Positions 1 to 8,226 of a stretch of DNA of 9,008 nucleotides are shown here, piece after piece. The notes below the pieces were generated by a model. The model made no database searches. It had not been told where the DNA came from and was given only the letters and a program-made list of their open reading frames with translations. The stretch's first letter is position 1, and every line of letters starts with the position of its first letter. The DNA lies in assembly GCA_964472275.1 (NCBI GenBank), contig CAYYJN010000071.1:1-9008 (forward strand), in the 5' to 3' direction. This stretch comes from JAFDVN01 sp964472275. Its GTDB lineage: Bacteria; Acidobacteriota; Holophagae; Holophagales; Holophagaceae. A program made the translations under genes and the position numbers.

Positions 1-1406
1 GCGCGGTGCTGGCGCTCTACTTCGGCGGCATCGTGTGGCTCTTCGCCGAAGGCGTCTCCGCGGTCTCGACGCTCTGGATGGGCGTGCTCGTGGGTTGCCT
101 CGCCCTGCCCTTGAGCGCCCTGCGCGTCCGGGCCGTGCGCAAGATCCGCAAACTCTTCCACCGGGACGCGGAGACCGCCCGCGAATCGCTGCTGGGCGCG
201 CTGCGCGACACGCGCAAGCGGCTCAGCGAGGAAGGCGTCTATCAGGCGCTGTCCGAAGGCATCCAGGCGGCCATGCACCCTTCCGGCATCTGGGTGCTGC
301 CCTTCAAGGACGACGCGCTCACGCTTCCCGCCTGCGAAGGCTTCGCCGCCGGAACGCTCCGCCTGCCGGGGACGCTGGCCCGCCACGCCCGGGACAACCG
401 CGAGCTGGTGCTGGGGCTCGGCAGCGAGGAAGCGGACTGGATCCGCGAACAGGGCGAAGGCGTTCGCGCCCATGTGAACGCGCTGGAGGCCCAAGTCCTC
501 CTGCTCCTGATGGTCGCGGAGAAGCCCCACGCCGCGATCCTGCTCGGCAGCAAGTACGCGGAGCTGGCCTACGGCCGCAAGGATCGCGACCTGCTGCGCG
601 AAGCGGCCATCAACGGCGGCGTCATCCTGGAGACCGCCGTCATGCACCGGCGTCTCGTGGAGCAGGAGCGCGCCACCCAGGAACTCGACACCGCCCGCAA
701 GATCCAGGAAGGCCTCACCACCCGCGTGGCGCCCGCCGTGCCCGGCTTCCAACTGGCGCTGCGCCTGGAGCCCGCCATGGAGACGGGCGGCGACCTGCTC
801 TTCGTGAAGAAGCGCCCCAGCGGCAAGTGGCTCGCGGCCGTGGGCGATGTGAGCGGCAAGGGCCTCGCCGCCGCGCTCTACATGGCCCAAGCCACGGCGC
901 TCCTGGAGCAGGCCGCCCAGTTGGAGGACCGCCCCCTCGAAGACATCCTCCACGGCCTGGATGAGACGCTCCGCCACCTGCTGGGCAACAACGGCTTCCT
1001 CACGCTCATCCTCGTGGAATGGGATGAGCGCGGCGCCTACCGGCTGGCGCGCGCGGGCCATCCCGGCGCGCTGGTGCTGGAGGAAACCGGCGAGGCCCGG
1101 GAACTGGTGCCCAAGGGCCGGGGCCTGGGTCTGCGCCCGGCCGGTCCCCGGGACTGGGAGATCCAGGAAGGGACGCTGCCGCCCAAATCCTGGCTCGTGC
1201 TCTACAGCGACGGGCTTTCCGAGGCCATGGACAAGCGGGGCGAGCTTTACGGCCTGGACCGCATGCGCGCCCAGCTCCGCAAGCTCTGGTCCACGGGAAG
1301 CGTCCGCGCGGCCTGCGAAGCCCTGTTCCGAGATGTGGCCTCTTTCGATGCGCAGAACCGGGATGACCGGACCCTGTTTATCCTGGGACGGGAGGCAGCC
1401 TCATGA
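1..1406 (+). CDS. PP2C/SpoIIE-family (RsbU-like) serine phosphatase with membrane segments and GAF-like region, 5'-partial
   Basis: The frame is open to the left edge. The first visible start (GTG at 6) lies inside a membrane domain, so the true start is probably upstream. Numbering from that GTG, two hydrophobic helices (about 2-20 and 22-40) are followed by a basic stretch. A GAF-like region (about 70-215) ends in a helix leading to the ARKIQ linker (230-234) typical of RsbU-type enzymes. The PP2C/SpoIIE catalytic domain (about 245-462) shows GGD (261-263), GDVSGKG (280-286), AGHP (350-353), SDG (401-403) and a late DD (453-454). These aspartates fit the two-metal site. The usual second Asp of GGDYYD is Phe here (GGDLLF), a position that also varies in SpoIIE itself. 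By family, the enzyme dephosphorylates phosphoserine/threonine on an anti-sigma-factor antagonist (STAS) protein in response to a signal. No such partner is visible. Its stop overlaps the next gene's start (ATGA, 1403-1406). Confidence 0.9.
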   Translation, partial: AVLALYFGGIVWLFAEGVSAVSTLWMGVLVGCLALPLSALRVRAVRKIRKLFHRDAETARESLLGALRDTRKRLSEEGVYQALSEGIQAAMHPSGIWVLPFKDDALTLPACEGFAAGTLRLPGTLARHARDNRELVLGLGSEEADWIREQGEGVRAHVNALEAQVLLLLMVAEKPHAAILLGSKYAELAYGRKDRDLLREAAINGGVILETAVMHRRLVEQERATQELDTARKIQEGLTTRVAPAVPGFQLALRLEPAMETGGDLLFVKKRPSGKWLAAVGDVSGKGLAAALYMAQATALLEQAAQLEDRPLEDILHGLDETLRHLLGNNGFLTLILVEWDERGAYRLARAGHPGALVLEETGEARELVPKGRGLGLRPAGPRDWEIQEGTLPPKSWLVLYSDGLSEAMDKRGELYGLDRMRAQLRKLWSTGSVRAACEALFRDVASFDAQNRDDRTLFILGREAAS

Positions 1407-1972
1407 ACGCTCGCCGACAGTCCCCCATCGCGCTCCTTCTTGGCGGCCTCTTGGCGGCCAACCTCGGCCTGCTCTGGGTGCAAGGCGCCCAGCTCAACCG
1501 CCAGCACGACACCCTGCGCCAGCTCCACTCGGACATCGCCGATCTCACCGACGCGCTGGACGCCTACACGAACGGCGGCGATGACGGCTCGGGCGATCCG
1601 CAGGACAACGGCGGCGCCGTGTGGGCGCCCGCCGCGCGCCATTCGAGGCATCCCCGCGCGAAGCTGATCCGCGCGCGCTACCAGGACCCCCAATCCAGTT
1701 CCGCCCAGCCCGCCAATCCGCCCGCCGAGCAGGACCAGATGGACCAGGGCCGCAAGGACATGGAGGACGCCAACAAGTCCGCCCGGGACGCCGTCGCCAA
1801 GGCCCGCGAGGATCAGCAGAAGCTCTCCATCGAGGAGAACTATCGCAAGGGCCAGGAAGAGCGGAAGGTGCAGGAGGCCCAGTACGCCTGGACCCGCTGG
1901 GTCTGGGCCGCGCTCGCCTTCCTCATCGTCGCCTTCGCCGTCCGCGCCTGGATCATCAAGCGGAACGGATGA
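1403..1972 (+). CDS. Hypothetical bitopic protein with N- and C-terminal membrane segments and central coiled coil
   Basis: I do not recognise this 189-residue protein. A short basic N-terminus leads into a hydrophobic helix (about 8-27), then a heptad-like stretch (about 28-55) and a Gly/Asp- and Pro/Gln-rich low-complexity linker (about 57-110). A long, highly charged and probably coiled-coil helix follows (about 111-160). A second membrane helix (about 164-185, Trp-flanked) ends in a short basic tail. With both ends in the membrane, the middle would most simply form a soluble, probably periplasmic, loop. The ATG at 1403 is supported by GGAGG at 1391-1395 (7-nt spacer) and by a 4-base ATGA overlap with the upstream phosphatase. 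It also overlaps the downstream SirB1-like gene by ATGA, so all three are probably translationally coupled. It could be a sensor, scaffold or inhibitor for the phosphatase, but only gene order supports that. Confidence 0.8.
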   Translation: MNARRQSPIALLLGGLLAANLGLLWVQGAQLNRQHDTLRQLHSDIADLTDALDAYTNGGDDGSGDPQDNGGAVWAPAARHSRHPRAKLIRARYQDPQSSSAQPANPPAEQDQMDQGRKDMEDANKSARDAVAKAREDQQKLSIEENYRKGQEERKVQEAQYAWTRWVWAALAFLIVAFAVRAWIIKRNG

Positions 1973-2763
1973 GTCTGCACGACTACCTCCGCGAGGATCC
2001 AGCCTGCCGCCGGCTCGCGGAAGGCGCCGTGCACTGCGTCGCCCCGCTGCTGGAAGACCCCGATCCCGAACTGGTGCTGGACCAGTTGGAGGAATGGTCC
2101 TCCGAACTCGCGGCGCGCATGCCCCTGCCCTGGGACATGGATGAGGCCATTGAGCGGCTGAACCTCTTCCTCTTCCACGAGATCGGCCTCGAAGGCGACC
2201 GCGCTACCTATGACGATCCGCGGAACGCCGTGCTGCCCGAAGTCATGCGCCGCCGCCGCGGCATGCCCATCGCCCTCTCGATCCTTTGGATAGATCAGGC
2301 GAGGCGCCTTGGCTTCGAGGCCGCGGGCGTGGGCCTGCCCGGCCACTTCATCACCGCGCTCCAGCTTCCCGGCGGCCTGCGCTTCTTCGATCCCTTCCAC
2401 GGCGGATCGGAAGTGGACCAGCCCCAGGCCGAAGCCCTCGTGCGCGGCGCCACGCGCGGCCGCGTGCCCTTCCATCCCGAACTGCTCGCGCCCACATCCG
2501 ACCGCGCCGTGCTCGCGCGCCTCGTGCGCAACCTGCACTTGCGCTTCTTCCGTGGCGGCGAATGGGACGAGGCCCTCTGGACCGCCACCCACCTGCTCCT
2601 GCTGGAGCCCGGCGATCCCCAGACCTTGAAGGAACGCGCCGTCGTCCACCTCAAGCGCGGCGAAGCCGACCGCGCCCTCCAGGACCTCGAAGCCGCCCTC
2701 CACCTCAGCGGCGGCGCCGATGAGGAACTGGAGCAGTGGATGGACCAGTTGAGGCGGGGATGA
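1969..2763 (+). CDS. SirB1-family protein: transglutaminase-like fold plus TPR-like C-terminus
   Basis: The protein has 264 residues. The same frame is open further upstream, but the ATG at 1969 is chosen because it forms an ATGA overlap with the preceding stop, and the family N-terminus begins close to it. The SirB1/Transglut_core2 signature is clear: LNLFLFHEIG (64-73), a YDDPRN block (81-86), RRRGMPIALSILW (95-107), GVGLPGHF (120-127) and FFDPFHGG (139-146). His126 and Asp141 match the His/Asp of a transglutaminase triad. The cysteine position carries GMPIALS with no Cys, as I recall for E. coli SirB1/YchA, so cysteine catalysis is unlikely. Residues about 185-248 form two helical hairpins resembling TPR repeats. 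The family's biochemical function is not established, despite the historical name linking SirB1 to invasion-gene regulation. No strong Shine-Dalgarno is seen, consistent with translational coupling. Confidence 0.88.
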   Translation: MSLHDYLREDPACRRLAEGAVHCVAPLLEDPDPELVLDQLEEWSSELAARMPLPWDMDEAIERLNLFLFHEIGLEGDRATYDDPRNAVLPEVMRRRRGMPIALSILWIDQARRLGFEAAGVGLPGHFITALQLPGGLRFFDPFHGGSEVDQPQAEALVRGATRGRVPFHPELLAPTSDRAVLARLVRNLHLRFFRGGEWDEALWTATHLLLLEPGDPQTLKERAVVHLKRGEADRALQDLEAALHLSGGADEELEQWMDQLRRG

Positions 2764-2823
2764 GATTGAATCCTCCCATGCCTCAAACGAGCCTGGTCTT
2801 CCGGTCTCTCAACCGCTCCGAAG

Positions 2824-2871
2824 TTGAATTAAGCGCTCTGAATGCCCCATCCATCCTGTCGCATAATTCAA
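2824..2871. repeat. Inverted repeat in the low-G+C spacer upstream of the orphan gene
   Basis: TTGAATTA (2824-2831) is exactly reverse-complementary to TAATTCAA (2864-2871). After one A/A mismatch the pairing continues with GCG (2833-2835) against CGC (2860-2862), leaving a loop of about 24 nt. The hairpin ends just before the AAGG ribosome-binding sequence of the gene at 2883. It lies in the 119-bp spacer between the SirB1-like gene and the orphan gene, where base composition drops. There is no T-run, so it is not a standard intrinsic terminator. It could be part of a degenerate recombination site or a 5' regulatory structure. Confidence 0.45.
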
Positions 2872-2882
2872 GGTAAGACGCC

Positions 2883-3332
2883 ATGTTCATCATTCAGCAG
2901 CAGCAGTCCGTGATCGAGTGGCGAATTGTCATCTCAGTTGGAATTCCAGCCGTTATCGCGATCCTTGGGTGGTTCCTCGGACATTGGCTGAACTCGCGGA
3001 GAGAGCTCAGCAACAAGCGCCGAGAGATTCGCCTTGCAGGCCTTGAAACCGCGTACAAAAGAATTTCTCATGCTTCGTTGAGAGATCTAACTCCCGAGGA
3101 TGAGACGGAATTAGAAAGATTCGTGTCCGAAATTCAAATGTATGGCACACCGCACCAGATCGATCTCATGACAGACATGGTAAAAGCGTTCAACGATAAA
3201 AAGCCCGAGGTCTCCTTTGACGCTCTTCTGGTAGACCTACGCGACACACTTCGCAAAGAACTAAAGCTTGAGCCTGTGAGCGGACCAGTCTGGTGGCTCC
3301 GATACAAGCTCCCAACATGGAAGGCCAAGTGA
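2883..3332 (+). CDS. Hypothetical small single-membrane-segment protein in a low-G+C island
   Basis: The 149-residue protein starts at ATG 2883, 9 nt after AAGG (2870-2873). A hydrophobic helix (about 15-36) is followed at once by a very basic stretch (39-50), which predicts an N-out, C-in anchor with a cytoplasmic body. The body is helical and acidic/basic. It carries the patterns EIQMYGTPHQI (83-93) and LLVDLRDTLRKELKLEPVSG (115-134). From memory, short anchored proteins of this layout recur as scattered orphan genes, including integron cassettes. I could not check this, and the function is unknown. Composition is strikingly different from the neighbours: counted G+C is 50% at 2881-2940 and 42% at 3061-3120, against 75% at 2461-2520. 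It uses AGA, TTA and CTA codons that the flanking genes avoid. This points to acquisition by transfer. An attC-like element follows 27 nt after its stop. Confidence 0.8.
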   Translation: MFIIQQQQSVIEWRIVISVGIPAVIAILGWFLGHWLNSRRELSNKRREIRLAGLETAYKRISHASLRDLTPEDETELERFVSEIQMYGTPHQIDLMTDMVKAFNDKKPEVSFDALLVDLRDTLRKELKLEPVSGPVWWLRYKLPTWKAK

Positions 3333-3359
3333 TAGCCCCAAACCTCTTGTTCAATCCGA

Positions 3360-3435
3360 ACCTGACCGTGGCCCGCTGCCAGCAAATCCGAGACAATTAG
3401 GTCACCATTACGCTGGCGAGCTTCCATTGTTAGAT
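3360..3435 (+). other. attC-like element (possible integron cassette recombination site)
   Basis: GTTAGAT (3429-3435) matches the R' consensus GTTRRRY exactly. The partner ACCTGAC (3360-3366) matches RYYYAAC in 6 of 7 positions. Inside these, GTGG (3368-3371) faces CCAT (3424-3427) as L boxes. A short unpaired stretch follows on each side. A stem is then formed by GCTGCCAGC (3376-3384) and GCTGGCGAGC (3412-3421), with one extra base on the right arm. The loop is 27 nt. Paired outer boxes, an unpaired central spacer and an extrahelical base are the known architecture of folded attC sites, and 76 bp is within the usual size range. The element sits directly after a low-G+C orphan gene and 20 nt before the next start codon, as in a cassette. 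No integrase gene is in the window, and I found the match by eye. Confidence 0.4.
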
Positions 3436-3455
3436 GTTCAGAATTGAAATATCCC

Positions 3456-3965
3456 ATGCCCATTTTTGAAACCACCCGCCTCCACCTTCGCCACTTCACA
3501 CCCGACGATGCGCCCTTCATCCTGCGGCTGCTCAACGAGCCGTCCTTCCTTCAACACATCGGCGACAAGGGCGTGCGGGATCTGGAGGGCGCGAAGGGTT
3601 ATCTCGCGAACGGGCCGATGGCGAGCTACGCGCGGCACGGCCATGGGCTGATGGCGGTGGCGCTGAAGCCGACGGGCGAGGCGATCGGCATGTGCGGGTT
3701 GCTGAAACGGGACAACCTGGACCACCCGGACCTTGGCTACGCCTTTTTGCCGGGGTTCTGGTCCAAGGGCTACGCGCTGGAAGCGGCGCGGGCGGTGCTG
3801 GAGGACGCGAAGCGCGAACGCGTGCTGGCCATCGTGTCGCCCTCCAACGCGGCGTCCATCAAGCTGCTGGAGAAGCTGGGATTCGGGTTTGAAAAGTGCG
3901 CCGCCTTGCATCCGGATGAACCGGAAGTGGCGGTGTACGCGTGGAAAGCGAAGAAGGAACTGTGA
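3456..3965 (+). CDS. GNAT-family N-acetyltransferase, RimJ/RimL-like
   Basis: The protein has 169 residues counted from ATG 3456. A TTG at 3444 in the same frame would add four residues, but the family N-terminus ETTRLHLRHFTPDD begins right after the ATG. Neither start has a convincing Shine-Dalgarno. The RimJ/RimL-type GNAT fold is evident. It has the N-terminal strand and helix with NEPSFLQHIGDKGVR (27-41), central strands with GEAIGMCGLLKRD (74-86), and LGYAFLPGFWSKGYALEAA (93-111), which carries the acetyl-CoA pyrophosphate loop. SPSNAASIKLLEKLGF (128-143) is the conserved C-terminal helix. It should transfer acetyl from acetyl-CoA to an amine, a protein N-terminus or a small molecule, and the substrate cannot be read. 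Its G+C is high like the core genes, unlike the gene before it. It appears monocistronic, and its stop lies inside a palindromic repeat. Confidence 0.88.
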   Translation: MPIFETTRLHLRHFTPDDAPFILRLLNEPSFLQHIGDKGVRDLEGAKGYLANGPMASYARHGHGLMAVALKPTGEAIGMCGLLKRDNLDHPDLGYAFLPGFWSKGYALEAARAVLEDAKRERVLAIVSPSNAASIKLLEKLGFGFEKCAALHPDEPEVAVYAWKAKKEL

Positions 3966-4010
3966 TGAACGCTGATGCACGCAGATCAGCGTTCATCTGC
4001 GTTCATCACA
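3963..4010. repeat. 10-bp-periodic palindromic repeat between convergent genes
   Basis: The sequence reads as successive ten-base units: TGATGAACGC, TGATGCACGC, AGATCAGCGT, TCATCTGCGT, then TCATCACAG. The first two are near-direct repeats, and the later ones are related to them in reverse complement. Two alternative perfect stems exist: a 13-bp arm 3964-3976 with 3985-3997, and a 12-bp arm 3961-3972 with 3999-4010. The first overlaps the GNAT stop codon. Units of the form CAGCGTTCATCTGCGTTCATC look familiar to me as a dispersed intergenic motif in various bacterial genomes, but I could not search for it. Placed between the 3' ends of two convergent genes, it probably also acts as a bidirectional transcription barrier. 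There is no clear T-run. Confidence 0.75.
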
Positions 4011-4023
4011 GTTGATAGCCTCT

Positions 4024-4377
4024 TCAGCCATGAGTCGCCTCCTCGATTCGAGCGGCGTAGGCGTCCAGCGTCCGGGCGGAGTAGATGACGGCCGCGCCGG
4101 CGTTGACGGAGATGGCGACGCCGAGGGCCTCCATGATCTCTTCTTTCGTGGCCCCGGCCCTCACCGCCGCGTCGGTGTGGGAGGTGATGCACCCATCGCA
4201 GCGCAGCGAAACGGCCACGGCGAGCGCGATGAGCTCCCGCGTCTTCGCGCCCAGACGCGTGGTCTTCAGCCCAGCCTCACCCAAAGTCCGATAGCCCCTC
4301 ACCGTATCGAGGCTCAGCTTCGCCATTTCCCGGACGGTCTCACCGATCTGCTTTCGATATCCATTCCAATCGAGCAT
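4024..4377 (-). CDS. AhpD-like / carboxymuconolactone decarboxylase-family protein
   Basis: The protein has 117 residues counted from the ATG whose first base is 4377. GAGGAGG (4385-4391 on the minus strand) lies 7 nt upstream of this ATG. The adjacent ATG at 4380 has only a 4-nt spacer, and one at 4401 lies upstream of the ribosome-binding site. The all-helical CMD fold is shown by TRELIALAVAVSLRCDGCITSHTDAAVRAGATKEEI (46-81). The redox motif is Cys60-x-x-Cys63 with His67, as in AhpD peroxidase/disulfide-reductase proteins. The missing glyoxylate-type extras and the short length fit a stand-alone antioxidant or peroxide-reducing protein of the cytoplasm, probably oligomeric. The CxxC makes the AhpD-like reading more likely than true carboxymuconolactone decarboxylase. 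It is divergent from the exported MBL-fold gene and convergent with the GNAT gene, so it has its own promoter. Confidence 0.87.
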   Translation of the reverse strand: MLDWNGYRKQIGETVREMAKLSLDTVRGYRTLGEAGLKTTRLGAKTRELIALAVAVSLRCDGCITSHTDAAVRAGATKEEIMEALGVAISVNAGAAVIYSARTLDAYAARIEEATHG

Positions 4378-4469
4378 CATGGCGCCTCCTCGCGTCCCCA
4401 TGGACAGCGGTAGGCTAGGCCCGAATCGAGGGGAGTGCTATAGTCCCGCTGCCCCACCAAGGAGACCCC
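4378..4469. promoter_or_regulatory. Divergent promoter region between the AhpD-like and MBL-fold genes
   Basis: This 92-bp spacer must carry start signals for both divergent genes. On the + strand TATAGT (4439-4444) is a 5/6 match to a sigma70-type -10 box, placed 25 nt before the start codon at 4470. No good -35 hexamer sits 16-18 nt upstream. The ribosome-binding sequence AAGGAG (4459-4464) lies 5 nt before that ATG. On the - strand only the strong Shine-Dalgarno at 4385-4391 is clear, and no convincing promoter is seen. No operator-like palindrome is visible. Confidence 0.4.
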
Positions 4470-5411
4470 ATGCGCCTCGCGATCCTGCTCTTGGCTTCGC
4501 TCCTGGTCCCCTCCGCCGCGCGCGCGGGCGATGACGGCATCGCCGTGGACCGCGCGAAGTACAAGGACCGCCTGCTGCTCGCGGATTTCACGGCCGGGCC
4601 TATCGCCGGCATTGACCACTCGCTGGTGCAGATCAGAGGCAACCTCTACCGGCACACGGCCGGCAACGGCCTCGCCGTCCACAGCGGCCTCGTCCTCATC
4701 ACGCCCGAAGGCGCGCTGGTCATTGACCCGGCCATGACCGCCACCGCGCCCTGGCTTCGCGATGAGATCAAGAAACGCTTCGGCGTGAAGGTGAAATATG
4801 TGGTCTACACCCACGCCCACGCGGACCACATCAGCGGCGGCCAGGTCTTCCAGGCGGACGGCGCCATCGTCGTCGCGAACCAGCGCGCGCTGGAGCCCAT
4901 CGTCGGCGAGAAGATCCCTACCGCCATTCCTGATCGCGTCTTCGATAAGGACATGACCATCACGCTGGGGGGCGAGACCGTGCTGCTCCACCGCGTGGCG
5001 CCCAGCCATTCGGACAGCATGACCATGGTGCTCTTCCCCAAATACAAAGCGCTCCAGTGCACGGATGTGGGCGAGAACCATTCCATGCCCTACAACGACT
5101 TCCTGGACTTCTACTACGACGGCTGGATCGAAACCCTGGACTGGGCGCTGGCCCAGGATGTGGATGTGATAGACATCGGCCACTACACGCCCGCGGACAA
5201 GGCCGCGCTGCGCGCCGAGCGCGCCTACATGGTGGACCTGCACCAGCAGGTGCTGGACCTCGTCCGCTCCGGCCAATCCTGGGACCAGCTCTACCGCCAG
5301 GTGAAATTCAGCGACGAGGTGAGGCATTGGATCGCCTTCGATTCCATGCACACCCTCAATGTCCTCGGCATGTATCGCTGGGTGTCCAACCACCGCCGCG
5401 GCGAGTGGTAG
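4470..5411 (+). CDS. Exported metallo-beta-lactamase-fold hydrolase
   Basis: The protein has 313 residues. The ATG at 4470 follows AAGGAG by 5 nt and opens a clear Sec signal peptide: MR, then a Leu/Ala-rich core to about residue 15 and an ARA-G cleavage site near residue 19. The mature protein is therefore periplasmic or secreted. The MBL fold is shown by strand motifs LVLITPEGALVIDP (74-87) and the metal signature THAHADHISGG (114-124), with His115, His117, Asp119 and His120. Further metal ligands are probably His180 in APSHSDS, Asp199 in CTDVGEN and His238 in GHYTP. The full ligand set predicts a dinuclear zinc hydrolase. The substrate is not evident. The family includes beta-lactamases, lactonases, alkylsulfatases and many unassigned enzymes, and the region after residue 245 is helical. 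Calling it an antibiotic-resistance enzyme is not justified. It stands alone and ends 9 nt from the convergent DUF1697 gene. Confidence 0.88.
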   Translation: MRLAILLLASLLVPSAARAGDDGIAVDRAKYKDRLLLADFTAGPIAGIDHSLVQIRGNLYRHTAGNGLAVHSGLVLITPEGALVIDPAMTATAPWLRDEIKKRFGVKVKYVVYTHAHADHISGGQVFQADGAIVVANQRALEPIVGEKIPTAIPDRVFDKDMTITLGGETVLLHRVAPSHSDSMTMVLFPKYKALQCTDVGENHSMPYNDFLDFYYDGWIETLDWALAQDVDVIDIGHYTPADKAALRAERAYMVDLHQQVLDLVRSGQSWDQLYRQVKFSDEVRHWIAFDSMHTLNVLGMYRWVSNHRRGEW

Positions 5412-5420
5412 GAGCCACCT

Positions 5421-5936
5421 TCAGGCCTCGGCACACTTCCGCACGGTGTCCCAGGTGCGTGTGGTCTGGTCCTTCCCGAAGGCCTTTTCGATCATGGCCA
5501 TGAAGACGGGGCCATCCGGCCCGGGCTGGTAGACAGTGAAGGCTTCACGGCCCCGAAGCGCGAAGATGGACACGCCACCGCCTTCGATGGGCAGCTTCGG
5601 CTTGATCTCGCGCGGTTCGCGCAGGAAGGTGACGACGCGCTTGGCGCCTTCGGGCGCCTCGAAAGCGGCGAAGGGATCGGCTTCCAGCAACGCGTGCAAT
5701 TCGGGCTGGGCGCGGAGAAAGACTGGAAAGCCGCGGCCGAGCCGGGGTGCCATCGCCGCCTCGGCCGCAGCCACGACCGTCGCCTCCGAGCGCGATCGCG
5801 CGTCGAACACGACATTGCCGCTGGAGAGCAGCGTCTTCACCGCCGTGAAACCGGCGTCCTCGAAGGCGCGCCTCAGCTCGGGCATCTTCGCGTTCATGGG
5901 GCTGACGCCCCGGAGGAAAGCGACGAACCGAGGCAT
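5421..5936 (-). CDS. DUF1697 family protein
   Basis: The protein has 171 residues. The frame is open well upstream inside the malic enzyme gene, but the family N-terminus MPRFVAFLRGVSPMNAKMP starts at the ATG whose first base is 5936. Conserved DUF1697 elements are FLRGVSPMNAKMPELR (7-22), LLSSGNVVFD (36-45), a ferredoxin-like strand/helix region, and the C-terminal TTRTWDTVRK (158-167). Usual members are about 170-180 residues, so it looks complete. No biochemical function is established for the family. The start lies 5 nt after the malic enzyme stop and has only a weak Shine-Dalgarno, so translation probably depends on the upstream gene. The functional link to carbon metabolism is unknown and may be only transcriptional convenience. 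Confidence 0.87.
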   Translation of the reverse strand: MPRFVAFLRGVSPMNAKMPELRRAFEDAGFTAVKTLLSSGNVVFDARSRSEATVVAAAEAAMAPRLGRGFPVFLRAQPELHALLEADPFAAFEAPEGAKRVVTFLREPREIKPKLPIEGGGVSIFALRGREAFTVYQPGPDGPVFMAMIEKAFGKDQTTRTWDTVRKCAEA

Positions 5937-5941
5937 GGCGC

Positions 5942-8194
<2,253 letters not shown>

Positions 8195-8226
8195 CGAAAC
8201 TCCAGATCGCCCAGTTTACACCTTCG

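Noticed and set aside
1840..2703. A 287-codon open frame on the - strand opposite the SirB1-like gene
   Set aside because: It is a shadow of two well-supported overlapping genes, with no recognisable motif.
2839..2867. Sigma70-like promoter for the orphan gene (CATAAT at 2862-2867)
   Set aside because: The -10 match is good, but there is no acceptable -35, and transcription would start so near the gene that the AAGG ribosome-binding site would be at or outside the mRNA end.
2806..2879. A second full attC site upstream of the orphan gene
   Set aside because: Outer heptamers TCTCAAC and GTAAGAC each need one mismatch, and the strong stem found here (2824-2871) does not place the L boxes properly. 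I kept only the inverted repeat.
4377..5393. A 338-codon open frame on the - strand opposite the MBL-fold gene
   Set aside because: It is antisense to a gene with a signal peptide and full metal motif. The translation is compositionally biased and it has no ribosome-binding site of note.
4470..5411. Calling the MBL-fold protein a beta-lactamase resistance gene
   Set aside because: The HxHxDH motif defines the fold only. No class-specific beta-lactamase features can be identified by eye.
5405..5430. Terminator between the convergent MBL-fold and DUF1697 genes
   Set aside because: Only a very short imperfect inverted repeat and no T-run is present in the 9-nt gap and gene ends.
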